Shown: one piece after another, positions 51,753-60,233 of the stretch
Layout: each line of letters opens with the position of its first letter
Position numbering within the stretch: position 1 is the first letter of the stretch
Source of the DNA: Bacteroidales bacterium
GTDB taxonomy: Bacteria > Bacteroidota > Bacteroidia > Bacteroidales > P3
Assembly: GCA_017522065.1 (NCBI GenBank)
Contig: JAFXAD010000043.1
Span: forward strand, 39,988-103,987
Reading direction: 5' to 3'
DNA: 64,000 bases
Position numbers and translations under genes: made by a program
Notes under the pieces: generated by a model
What the model was told of the DNA's origin: nothing
The model's input: only the letters and a program-made list of their open reading frames with translations
Databases searched by the model: none

Positions 51753-51869
51753 ATGGAAGTCAAATTTCATGTTGTAAAAGCAAGTGTTGAAGAAAATGGA
51801 ATCTTCACCTATGCTAATTTCAGCCAAAACGGTCCGTGTGACATGTGTTGGGGCGACTTAAGCCTTTAA
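51753..51869 (+). CDS. Candidate RiPP precursor peptide (38 residues)
   Basis: A 38-residue ORF begins MEVKFHVVKASVEENG, goes on with IFTYANFSQNG and ends PCDMCWGDLSL. It is immediately upstream of a radical SAM/SPASM gene, with a hairpin between them, the standard layout for a ribosomally made, modified peptide. The charged first half fits a leader. The last dozen residues hold two Cys (CxxC), two Asp, one Trp and one Met, good targets for radical SAM chemistry. The upstream frame adds 29 unlikely codons, so the ATG at 51753 is chosen. No homologue is known to me. The call rests on context and size. Confidence 0.65.
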   Translation: MEVKFHVVKASVEENGIFTYANFSQNGPCDMCWGDLSL

Positions 51870-51878
51870 CATGCAGAT

Positions 51879-51904
51879 GGGATGCGCGTCAAGTTGCGCA
51901 TCCC
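51879..51904 (+). promoter_or_regulatory. Hairpin between peptide gene and maturase operon (attenuator)
   Basis: GGGATGCGC (51879-51887), an 8-base loop and GCGCATCCC (51896-51904), a perfect 9-bp stem 9 bases after the peptide stop, followed by only a weak T stretch (TTAATTTG). A leaky terminator or RNA-stability element here would make far more peptide than enzyme. Confidence 0.7.
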
Positions 51905-51936
51905 TTAATTTGATTTAAATAATATAAATATCATAT

Positions 51937-53256
51937 ATGTATTGGTCTAAATATAATATATTGACCCATTCTGAGAAGTTCGGTTATCTACTGTTTAATA
52001 CTATGTCTATGGTATTCATTCAGATTGACGAAAAAGACATAGATGTATGGAATGCCCTGAAGAAAGCTCCAGAAACCTATCAGGAATTCAAAAACTGGGA
52101 ATACTTAGTAAAGGTACGAGTATTGGTGGAGCAGGCAGAAGATGACTTGAACATATATCTCGCCGATGTTTTGAAAAACCGATATAATTGTGCTGATGTA
52201 GCTTTGACGATACTGCCTACTCGTGGATGCAACTTTGGATGTATTTACTGCTACGAACAAGACCGTCCGATGAAACACATGGATGAACAGACAGAGCGAA
52301 GCATTATAGCTTTTCTACGGGCAAACAGTAATATTAAACGCCTCAGTGTTGTATGGTATGGTGGCGAGCCGCTCATAAATTTCCAAAGTGTAGAACGTCT
52401 GTCGAAGGCATTTCTCCAGATGGGAATAGCGTATTCTGCCAAGATGGTAACCAACGGCTATCTGTTAACACCAGAGATAGCAGAAAAGATAGAGTCGCTG
52501 GCTATTCGAAATATTCAGATTACCCTTGATGGTCCGGAGCCAATTCACAATCAAAGACGGATGCTGTTAGGAGGACGGCCTACCTATAGAACCATTATAG
52601 ATAACCTGAAGTACTTGTTAAATGTTAACAAAACCGTAACCATTGACATCCGAACAAATGTTGATCGCCGCAACATGGAGGAATATGATACCTTTTACCA
52701 AAACTTCATGGCGGAAGTCGCTGATCCTCGCGTTAATTTGTATCCTGGTTTCGTTTCAGATTTACTGTCTTCTGAATGCGTTTCGGCAGAGCATAATATC
52801 AGCGCAGGAGGTTATAAAGCCCAGTTTGCACTCGATATCTACAACAAATACGGTATCGAAATCAAATCTTTCCTTCCAAAATATCGCCGCCACAGTTGCG
52901 TTGCCAGTAAGTATTGGGCTTTTGTGATTGGACCTGAAGGGGAATTATATAAATGTTGGAGAATGGTAGGCAACAAACAGCAAGAAATTGGAAATGTCAA
53001 CAATCTAAAGATTAATATGGCCAAATTCTCGCGCTATATAATAGGAGCCGATTATACACTTGACCCCAATTGTCTTGCCTGTGAGTATATTACGCTTTGT
53101 GGTGGAGGTTGCCCTTTGGTTAGAATGAGAAACAAATATGAGGGGTTGGAAATTAGCCACTGTTGTCCAGAAAAATCTCATATGGATAAACTGATGGAGA
53201 TGCGCTACGATATGTATCTGAAACAGAAAAAAAGTGTAAATGAAAGTCTATGTTGA
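51937..53256 (+). CDS. Radical SAM/SPASM peptide maturase 1
   Basis: 439 residues. The first 85 residues look like an N-terminal peptide-recognition region. The radical SAM motif is CNFGCIYC (C98, C102, C105), followed by VVWYGGEPLINF (SAM-binding GGE) and TNGYLLTPEIAEKIESL. The C-terminal SPASM domain carries the extra Cys set: HSCVASKYWAFVIGPEGELY with KCW, then NCLACEYITLCGGGC and SHCC. SPASM enzymes modify peptides, making thioethers, C-C links or decarboxylations. It is the first enzyme of the operon and overlaps the next gene by 17 bases. Confidence 0.9.
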   Translation: MYWSKYNILTHSEKFGYLLFNTMSMVFIQIDEKDIDVWNALKKAPETYQEFKNWEYLVKVRVLVEQAEDDLNIYLADVLKNRYNCADVALTILPTRGCNFGCIYCYEQDRPMKHMDEQTERSIIAFLRANSNIKRLSVVWYGGEPLINFQSVERLSKAFLQMGIAYSAKMVTNGYLLTPEIAEKIESLAIRNIQITLDGPEPIHNQRRMLLGGRPTYRTIIDNLKYLLNVNKTVTIDIRTNVDRRNMEEYDTFYQNFMAEVADPRVNLYPGFVSDLLSSECVSAEHNISAGGYKAQFALDIYNKYGIEIKSFLPKYRRHSCVASKYWAFVIGPEGELYKCWRMVGNKQQEIGNVNNLKINMAKFSRYIIGADYTLDPNCLACEYITLCGGGCPLVRMRNKYEGLEISHCCPEKSHMDKLMEMRYDMYLKQKKSVNESLC

Positions 53257-54550
53257 GACATATGGATGCAGAATGAATATCTGTGACAGTGAGGTTATTG
53301 TCAGTATTCTTGAATCCCATGCATACCAATACACATCGATATTGGCAGAAGCCGATGTGGTAGTATTGAACTGTTGCTCTGTTCGTGAAATTGGACACGC
53401 TAAGACTTACCAACGCATTTGTGAACTTGCAAATATCCTAACAGCTAATGTGATACTATGCTTAGCAGGTTGTATGTCTACCCAACTTCAAGAAGATGTT
53501 TTTACAGCATTTCCGCGCTTACAGATAGTTATCAGTCCTACAGCCTACAAAAAATTACCAGAAGCGCTTGCCGACATCAGAAATGGGAAGTTCAAACACC
53601 TGTATGTTAACGGAGAAAAGTCAGATGAGGTCTATAACAATATATTGCCAACACGTGTGTTGGAAGATTCAGTAACAGCGGCAGTCACTATCATGAAGGG
53701 GTGTGACCTATATTGTAGTTATTGTATAGAGCCCTATACCAGAGGCGAGCGTACAAACTGTAGTTACGATGGCATTATGAGAGAAATCGCAGCAATCCGA
53801 CAGGCAGGATATCAGGAAATTACCCTTTTGGGACATATTGTTGATATGTGGGAGGGTAAGCGACATGGAGTTCCTATTGGCTTTGCCCAACTGCTTGACG
53901 ATATTGCAAAGTCCAGCCCACAACAACGCATAAAATACATTTCCTCACATCCTTTAACCTTTTCTGATGAGATCGTGCGAGTTGTTAAGCAGAACGACAA
54001 TATCATGCGCGTAGTACACCTACCTGTTCAATCTGGCTCCGACAAAATTCTAGACAAGATGAACAGATGTTATACCTGTGAGCAGTTCTTAAAGAGAGTC
54101 GAAGCCATAAGACGTGAGGTTCCTAACCTCCATATTATCACAGACATTATGGTGGGATTCCCAGGAGAGGATGAAGAAGATTTCCTCCTTTCTCTCGAAT
54201 TACTAAGGCATCTGCGATGTGCCAATGCTAATGTATTCGCCTTTTCTATGCGTAAAGGGACTATGGCATACAAGACATTTGAAGACAACGTTCCTGACGA
54301 AGTTAAACGGGAACGAGTGAAAATAACGAAAGACCTCGTGAACCAGATCCAAGCAGAACAAATGAGTGCGCTGATTGGCACTATTCAAACTGTCATAGCT
54401 GAAAGAGAAGAAAAGGACTACTGGCTTGGTCGTGATATGTGTCACCGCACTATTGCTTTCCCTTTTGTAAAAGGAATGAAGATAGGGCAGAGAATAAATG
54501 TCAAGATAAATCATGTTATTAATAATCAATTGATAGGCATCGCTCAATGA
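53240..54550 (+). CDS. MiaB-like radical SAM methylthiotransferase (pathway paralogue 1)
   Basis: 436 residues in the three-part layout of the family. The UPF0004 domain has the auxiliary-cluster Cys C10 (YGCRMN), C45/C46 (LNCCSV) and C78 (AGCMST). The radical SAM motif is CDLYCSYC (C155, C159, C162) followed by PYTRGER. A TRAM domain forms the last 60 residues. MiaB adds SCH3 to tRNA adenosine. Here the usual QMN and VVPYTRGxExSR stretches are altered (CRMNICDSE, IEPYTRGERTNC), and the gene sits in a peptide operon, so a peptide substrate is likely. Overlaps both neighbours. Confidence 0.87.
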   Translation: MKVYVETYGCRMNICDSEVIVSILESHAYQYTSILAEADVVVLNCCSVREIGHAKTYQRICELANILTANVILCLAGCMSTQLQEDVFTAFPRLQIVISPTAYKKLPEALADIRNGKFKHLYVNGEKSDEVYNNILPTRVLEDSVTAAVTIMKGCDLYCSYCIEPYTRGERTNCSYDGIMREIAAIRQAGYQEITLLGHIVDMWEGKRHGVPIGFAQLLDDIAKSSPQQRIKYISSHPLTFSDEIVRVVKQNDNIMRVVHLPVQSGSDKILDKMNRCYTCEQFLKRVEAIRREVPNLHIITDIMVGFPGEDEEDFLLSLELLRHLRCANANVFAFSMRKGTMAYKTFEDNVPDEVKRERVKITKDLVNQIQAEQMSALIGTIQTVIAEREEKDYWLGRDMCHRTIAFPFVKGMKIGQRINVKINHVINNQLIGIAQ

Positions 54551-55827
54551 GAATACATATTGAAAATATAGGCTGTTTTAAGAATTTGGTCGACTCCGAG
54601 CGACTATACCATGCTCTTGAGGTGGCAGGATTCAGTGTCACATTCGGTTCGTTTGTTCAGGATGCCGATATTGCCATCATCAATACCTGCGGTTTCATTG
54701 GTGATGCCGAAGAAGACTCCGAGGCACTCATCAAGCAATATGAAAAGAGAAAAAAAAAGGGGCAAATCAGCCAACTGTGGGTTATGGGGTGTTATGGGCA
54801 GAAATATGGCGAATCATTAAAACACAGGAATCCGACAATTGATCGTATCTTTGGCAACTTTGACTGGAAGAACATACTACACATTCTTGGTTGTGACTTT
54901 TATGCAGGTATTCAGCGACATGTCACGACACCGCCACACTATGCCTACTTGAAAATCTCAGAAGGCTGCAATCGTCCCTGCGCCTACTGCATCAAACCCA
55001 TACTGAACGGAAAACTGGCATCGGTTTCGATGGAAACCATTTTGGAAGAGGTTAGATGGATGGTCAGTCAGGGTGTAAGAGAATTACAAATTGTAGCGCA
55101 AAATCTCACTGATTACGGACTGGATATTTATGGAGAGAATAAAATTGCGGAATTAGTGGACAGAATAGCCAACGTACCAGGAGTGGACTGGATACGTCTT
55201 CACTATGCATATCCTTTAGGATTTCCAAAAGATTTATTGAAAGTCATTCGAGAACATGACAATGTTTGCAATTATCTGGACATGGCATTGCAACATTGCA
55301 ATACAGAGATGTTGAAGAGAATGAGGCGTGGAGGCTCCAAAGAATATATTACCGATTTGCTGGCCGAAATTCGTGAAAGTGTACCTGGTATATATCTTCG
55401 CACAACTATGTTGACGGGTTTCCCAGGCGAAACAGTAGATATGTTTGATGAACTGTGCGAATTTGTGAAGGAACAGAAGTTTGAACGCATGGGAGTCTTC
55501 CGCTATTCCGCCCAAAAAGGATCTTACAGCGCCAAGCATTATACAGACGATATTCCCGATGACGAAAAAACACGAAGAGCTTTATACTTAATGGACATAC
55601 AGAATCAATACTATCGAAGACTGCATCTATCGTTGTTAGAAACCGTTCATAGAGTGATAGTAGACGAATGTGTGGATGGCAAATATTATTGTCGCACTGA
55701 GCACAGCACTCCAATGGCTGACCCCAAAGTCATCGTAGAAAGTGACAAATCCTTATCTATAGGCTCCTTTTATCAGGTACAATTTACAGAAGTCTTAGGG
55801 AAAGATATTGTTGGTAAAGTAATATAA
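54547..55827 (+). CDS. RimO-like radical SAM methylthiotransferase (pathway paralogue 2)
   Basis: 426 residues. The auxiliary-cluster Cys are C10 (IGCFKNLVDSE), C48 (NTCGFI) and C82 (MGCYGQ), and the radical SAM Cys are C141, C145, C148 (EGCNRPCAYCIKP). LHYAYPLGFP, DMALQHCNTEMLKRMRRGG and the C-terminal TRAM region follow RimO, which puts SCH3 on the beta carbon of an Asp of ribosomal protein S12. The usual CAIPxxRG segment is changed to CIKPILNGK, unlike housekeeping RimO. Since RimO acts on a protein Asp, an Asp of the 38-residue peptide is a natural target. Confidence 0.87.
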   Translation: MRIHIENIGCFKNLVDSERLYHALEVAGFSVTFGSFVQDADIAIINTCGFIGDAEEDSEALIKQYEKRKKKGQISQLWVMGCYGQKYGESLKHRNPTIDRIFGNFDWKNILHILGCDFYAGIQRHVTTPPHYAYLKISEGCNRPCAYCIKPILNGKLASVSMETILEEVRWMVSQGVRELQIVAQNLTDYGLDIYGENKIAELVDRIANVPGVDWIRLHYAYPLGFPKDLLKVIREHDNVCNYLDMALQHCNTEMLKRMRRGGSKEYITDLLAEIRESVPGIYLRTTMLTGFPGETVDMFDELCEFVKEQKFERMGVFRYSAQKGSYSAKHYTDDIPDDEKTRRALYLMDIQNQYYRRLHLSLLETVHRVIVDECVDGKYYCRTEHSTPMADPKVIVESDKSLSIGSFYQVQFTEVLGKDIVGKVI

Positions 55828-55848
55828 CACATAATCAACGCCAGACAG

Positions 55849-57129
55849 ATGAGCGTCTATACAGAAAACCATATAGCCATAGTTGACGACCCTCGGTCGG
55901 AAAAGAGAATCGTTTATCTCCCTTTGGCTGGTTATGCACAGAAAATGACCAAGGCAGAAACTGAAGAATTGACGCTGCGGCTTTGTGGCGAGCAAACTAC
56001 GGCAGCATCTGCGAAAGTGGAAACTATTCTTTCAAAATTGTCCGAACGGAAAAAAGAAATATTTCAGACATCGCATACTGCCGAAGGACTGAGAAGCCTA
56101 ATGCTGCTTCCAAATAACAAATGCAATTTTAGCTGCTCATACTGCTATTCCGCTAGTGGAAGGACAAACGAAGAAATATCACCTCGTCTCATAGAGGCAG
56201 GCTTGAATTATTTTCTTAACCGAGAAAGGGCAAAAGGCCAGCGTCTGTCTATTTCCGTTCTTGGCGGGGGTGAACCTCTTTTATCATGGAATATCTTAAA
56301 ACCGTCACTTGAGAAAGCGTTGATGCTAATCGAAGAACGGGATGTTTCATGTCCAATCTCGCTAGTAACGAATGGCTCTATTTGTACGGACGAAATCATC
56401 CAGTTCTGCCTCTTGCACCATATTAGTTTGAGTGTGTCGTTTGATATTTTAGAAGACGTACAGAATGCTCAACGAGGCCAATGGAAGAAAGTGTCTAAAA
56501 ACATTAATCGTTTTGCCGATGCAGGTCTTGATGTAGCTCTAAATACAGTTATCAGTAACAAAAACGTTGTGAAAATGACGGAGATGATAGAACATTTAAG
56601 GTCGTATCATCCTCACGTCAAGAAAGTGTCTTTTAAGACACTAATCACCAATCACTATTTTCATAATACTGATGAGCGAAGAGCCTACTATAATGCATTT
56701 ATTGTAGAATTTTTCAAAGCCAAGACTTTGGCAGATAAGTATGGAATCTGGCTGACTTGTTCATATATGAACACCTGTCTTTGTCTGGTGGACAGATATT
56801 GCCCAGGTAAATTTGTCATCACCTCAGAGGGAGATATCTCCATCTGTCATACCGTGGGTTCCAAGCGTGATGAGTTGTATAAGGATTTTGTATTTGGTAA
56901 AATAGATGAAGCTACGGGAAAGGTGTATATCAATGAAGAGAAACTATGTCGTATACTCTCATTTGATGTCACTAAAAGTGAAAAATGCCAAGATTGTCCT
57001 GCACGATGGCACTGCGCAGGAGGATGTTATGCAGATCGTTTTCAGTTGAGCGAAACAGAACATGAGGCTTATTGTGAATCCATGAGGGCATTCCTTGCGT
57101 TGTATTTAATATATAAGTATAAGTTATGA
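55849..57129 (+). CDS. Radical SAM/SPASM peptide maturase 2
   Basis: 426 residues. The radical SAM motif CNFSCSYC (C92, C96, C99) follows LRSLMLLPNNK. SISVLGGGEPLLSW holds the SAM-binding GGE. The SPASM end is CPGKFVITSEGDISICHT, then CQDCPARWHCAGGC and EAYC. Residues 1-80 could bind the peptide. It is clearly different from maturase 1, so it probably makes a second kind of modification or works on a different residue. It is 21 bases after the RimO-like gene and overlaps the next by 4. Confidence 0.9.
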   Translation: MSVYTENHIAIVDDPRSEKRIVYLPLAGYAQKMTKAETEELTLRLCGEQTTAASAKVETILSKLSERKKEIFQTSHTAEGLRSLMLLPNNKCNFSCSYCYSASGRTNEEISPRLIEAGLNYFLNRERAKGQRLSISVLGGGEPLLSWNILKPSLEKALMLIEERDVSCPISLVTNGSICTDEIIQFCLLHHISLSVSFDILEDVQNAQRGQWKKVSKNINRFADAGLDVALNTVISNKNVVKMTEMIEHLRSYHPHVKKVSFKTLITNHYFHNTDERRAYYNAFIVEFFKAKTLADKYGIWLTCSYMNTCLCLVDRYCPGKFVITSEGDISICHTVGSKRDELYKDFVFGKIDEATGKVYINEEKLCRILSFDVTKSEKCQDCPARWHCAGGCYADRFQLSETEHEAYCESMRAFLALYLIYKYKL

Positions 57130-58364
57130 AAACAGTATTCATAAAAAGTAACGGTTGTGCTGTATTAATGCATGAAACAGAGCGGATTGCTAAATATTTC
57201 ACAGAGAACGACTGGAAATTAGTAGACTCACCAGAAAAGGCAAGAGTTCTTGTAATGACTTGTTGTGGTGTTACAAATAATGAAGAGGACCAAGCCATAG
57301 AAATTATCAGAGAAATAGAACAGCAGCGCATGCCTGACAGCAGATTCTTCATTTCTGGCTGTATGCCAGCATTTGCAGCAGATCGTGTAATGGAAGTCTC
57401 TCCCTCCGCATTTATTTTAAAAATTTCTGAATTAGATGCGTTGGACAGCGTTATCAGTGCAAACAAACCGTTTCACACGGTTCATTATAATGTGAATCCA
57501 CGGTTAGGAAAATGCGAAGATTATACATTCCAGGAAGATGATGACTTGCAACTGATGCGCAAAATAGATGAAAAATATCATTCATATGAATGTGAACGCG
57601 CTTGGGAGTTCTCAACGTTACGCAAATATATGTGGCAAGACGAAAGAACGTACCAAATAAAAGTTTCTTATGGATGCCCTGGTCATTGCAGTTACTGCGC
57701 AACAAAGTTGGGAATAGGCGACTTTAGAAGTATTGACATGAATCTGGTCATAGAGCAATTCCGTGAGGGTTGGGAGAAAGGATATACCAAATTTCTTCTG
57801 ATTGGCGATGAGATTGGTAACTATGGACGCGATATAGGCACGTCACTTATTGACCTACTCCAAAAATTGTATAGTTTGTCTGAAGGACGTGCCGTTGTAT
57901 CCATACGTTATATCCATCCAGATATTTTCGTGAAGATGTATGAAAAACTCTCATTCTTTTTTGCCAAGGGTTTTGTCAATTACTTCTGTTGTGCAATTCA
58001 GTCGGGAAGTCCTGATGTTCTGAAGCGAATGAATCGCAATCCGAAATTGGAATCCTTTATTAACTGCATGGAAGATATGAATACCAAAAACTACCCTGTA
58101 AATAAGCATACACAAATTATAGTGGGTTTCCCTGGGGAAACAGCAGAGAATTTCTTACAAACTATGGATGCACTTCGACGTTGCCAGTTCGATCATATCA
58201 ATATTAATCTGTACAGTCCTAGAAGGCATACCGCTGCATGGAGTATGACAGACAATGTCTCTCAAGAAGATAAAGCTTTTAGGGCAGCACTCATCAAACA
58301 TAATATGATGCTGCGTAAGAAGGCCATTTTGTATGATGCAATTAAGAAAACCGTTAGAATATGA
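57126..58364 (+). CDS. Divergent methylthiotransferase-like radical SAM enzyme (pathway paralogue 3, no TRAM)
   Basis: 412 residues. The UPF0004-like domain keeps Cys at C11 (NGCAV), C46/C47 (MTCCGV) and C79 (SGCMPAF). The radical SAM motif is CPGHCSYC (C184, C188, C191). GDEIGNYGRDIGTSLIDLL and IVGFPGETAENFLQ are family-like. An unusual insert of about 60 residues lies between the two domains (HTVHYNVNPRLGKCEDY through EFSTLRKYMW), and the protein ends at IKKTVRI without the RNA-binding TRAM domain. Lack of TRAM argues against an RNA substrate. Confidence 0.82.
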   Translation: MKTVFIKSNGCAVLMHETERIAKYFTENDWKLVDSPEKARVLVMTCCGVTNNEEDQAIEIIREIEQQRMPDSRFFISGCMPAFAADRVMEVSPSAFILKISELDALDSVISANKPFHTVHYNVNPRLGKCEDYTFQEDDDLQLMRKIDEKYHSYECERAWEFSTLRKYMWQDERTYQIKVSYGCPGHCSYCATKLGIGDFRSIDMNLVIEQFREGWEKGYTKFLLIGDEIGNYGRDIGTSLIDLLQKLYSLSEGRAVVSIRYIHPDIFVKMYEKLSFFFAKGFVNYFCCAIQSGSPDVLKRMNRNPKLESFINCMEDMNTKNYPVNKHTQIIVGFPGETAENFLQTMDALRRCQFDHININLYSPRRHTAAWSMTDNVSQEDKAFRAALIKHNMMLRKKAILYDAIKKTVRI

Positions 58365-59224
58365 TAGATTCCACATGGGTCAATATGACGGAATTGTCTG
58401 ATTCGTTGCGTAAGGTCATTCCAATCATTAGGTCGATAGAGGAGCATAGTGCCCCTGCACCATTCACGTATATCAATATCTTCATATCGCTTATTGCGAC
58501 CTTATTTGGACTTGGATCATTTTATTATGCTAAGAAAACTGCCGACAATGTTAGTCGCCTTTCAAAGAAAACACAGATAACATTGTTTGAAGACCTGTTA
58601 CGAGACTATCTTCAAATAGTAGTCCGACAACTTGTTGCCCTCAAAAGATTAAGAGACAAGAATTGGTACATTACAGAAGATGCTATGAATGAAATAAAAT
58701 ACTGGCCATCAGAAATTTACTTTAAACAGGATGTATACAATAGCCAAAGCAAGATATACAAGATGATATACAACCTTAAGCAAAGAATGCAAGAGTATAA
58801 TAACAACATAACAGTCTATCAACAGAATATTTCGAAAGGGAAAAGAATTGGTGAAGATAAGGTCATACAACTTTTTGAAAGCAATTGGATGAATCTGTAT
58901 AAAGCATACGCCATATACGCAAAACTTAACTGTAAAGTAAGAGCAGATGCGGTAGTAGAAACCGTCGAAGCCATTTATATTGATTTGCATAATAAATACA
59001 TTAAGGATATGAAGTCAAAGAATTCTCTCTTATCGCTGGATGAGAATTTACAACAGACATATCTTAACATAATAGAAAAACAATACAAAGAACTCTCACT
59101 CAATGTTAAGTCTTGGAACACTATATGTGCTATAGAAAGTAGAATGAAAAATTACCTTTGTCAAGATGCTTCTCTTTATGAGGTATCCATGCGAATCAAA
59201 GAAAACCGATTATCAGCAAAATAA
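58361..59224 (+). CDS. Single-pass membrane protein of the peptide operon
   Basis: 287 residues. A short N-terminus is followed by one membrane helix (about 35-57, FTYINIFISLIATLFGLGSF) and a long Lys-, Asn- and Tyr-rich helical cytosolic part (YNSQSKIYKMIYNLKQRMQE, YAIYAKLNCKVRADAVVETV). No known domain. It overlaps the previous gene by 4 bases. It could anchor the maturation complex, or provide immunity or export, as no transporter gene is present. Confidence 0.7.
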   Translation: MIDSTWVNMTELSDSLRKVIPIIRSIEEHSAPAPFTYINIFISLIATLFGLGSFYYAKKTADNVSRLSKKTQITLFEDLLRDYLQIVVRQLVALKRLRDKNWYITEDAMNEIKYWPSEIYFKQDVYNSQSKIYKMIYNLKQRMQEYNNNITVYQQNISKGKRIGEDKVIQLFESNWMNLYKAYAIYAKLNCKVRADAVVETVEAIYIDLHNKYIKDMKSKNSLLSLDENLQQTYLNIIEKQYKELSLNVKSWNTICAIESRMKNYLCQDASLYEVSMRIKENRLSAK

Positions 59225-59228
59225 ACGA

Positions 59229-60224
59229 ATGCGAAAACGTATTTATATAGAATGCAACGAAGTAGAAGACTTGTGTCATGAAGTTTTCTTTAATGATTAT
59301 ACGCCCTCTCTAAACAAAAGCATGGAAATAGACGAATATGGATTCTGGCATTCTGTAGGAAAGAAGATTTCTCTAGATGATAGTATACCCAACAAGACAT
59401 TTTACAAAAAAGATTGGAAAGATGTTACACAGGACAAAGAAAAAGATGGCAAGAGGGGTGTACTTGTGAGAAAAAGAGTTAACCAACATGGATTATCTGT
59501 CATCATAGCATCGCCATTTCAGAATCATCCTTTTCCTGCAGTGGTTATATGTCTTGGTGGACCTCTAATACAAATTCCAAATATCTACGAAGAAAACTCT
59601 ATATATGAGACACTCATGAACAATGGTTTTGCTTTAATTATTCCATTGCGACGTGGAGTCATGGGGATTTCCCCTGAGTGGGAAGCAGCGCTGGAACACC
59701 ATTATGGAGAATATGATATCCAAGACACTATCGAGGCAACAATTTTTGCCATCACGCATCATCCTGAAATAATCGACAAGAATCGAATCTATTTGTACGG
59801 TGGTAGTTATGGTGGATATGTGGCAGAACTCATCGCAGGGAAATGTAATTCTGGCAGACTTTTCAAAGCCATTATTGCACATTGCGGCGTTTATGACTTA
59901 GCGTTATACCCTTGGCACAATCAAGGAATTCCAGAGGAGACTATGCAAACTTATGGTCACACTACAGAACGAAAAGAGTATATGGAAAATGTGGTAGAAT
60001 TATCCCCCAAATCTTATGTTGATAATTGGAATGTTCCTGTTCTCCTAATACACCATCTTAACGATATGAGTTCATGGTTTGGGCAGTCTGTTGCTGCTTA
60101 TAACGATGCACTGAAAAAAAGGAAAAAAGTGGATTTAATAATTGTACCAGGACCTCATACCTATGAAATAAAACACCGCGATGCATTATTCCGACAAATT
60201 GTGGCTTTTTTCAAATCCAATTAG
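59229..60224 (+). CDS. S9-type alpha/beta hydrolase (prolyl oligopeptidase-like)
   Basis: 331 residues from the ATG at 59229 (MRKRIYIECNEVED). The catalytic triad is visible: Ser193 in YGGSYGGYVAELIAG, Asp in HHLNDMSSW and His in PGPHTYEIKHRDAL. There is no signal peptide, so it acts in the cytosol. It has a short N-terminal part instead of a full propeller. A role in cutting the leader from the modified peptide is plausible but not shown. It starts 4 bases after the membrane protein gene. Confidence 0.85.
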   Translation: MRKRIYIECNEVEDLCHEVFFNDYTPSLNKSMEIDEYGFWHSVGKKISLDDSIPNKTFYKKDWKDVTQDKEKDGKRGVLVRKRVNQHGLSVIIASPFQNHPFPAVVICLGGPLIQIPNIYEENSIYETLMNNGFALIIPLRRGVMGISPEWEAALEHHYGEYDIQDTIEATIFAITHHPEIIDKNRIYLYGGSYGGYVAELIAGKCNSGRLFKAIIAHCGVYDLALYPWHNQGIPEETMQTYGHTTERKEYMENVVELSPKSYVDNWNVPVLLIHHLNDMSSWFGQSVAAYNDALKKRKKVDLIIVPGPHTYEIKHRDALFRQIVAFFKSN

Positions 60225-60233
60225 ATTATACTT

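Noticed and set aside
53240-55827. Reading the MiaB-like and RimO-like genes as housekeeping miaB and rimO
   Set aside because: They overlap SPASM peptide maturases in one operon, have altered motifs after the cluster Cys, and come with a third unusual paralogue.
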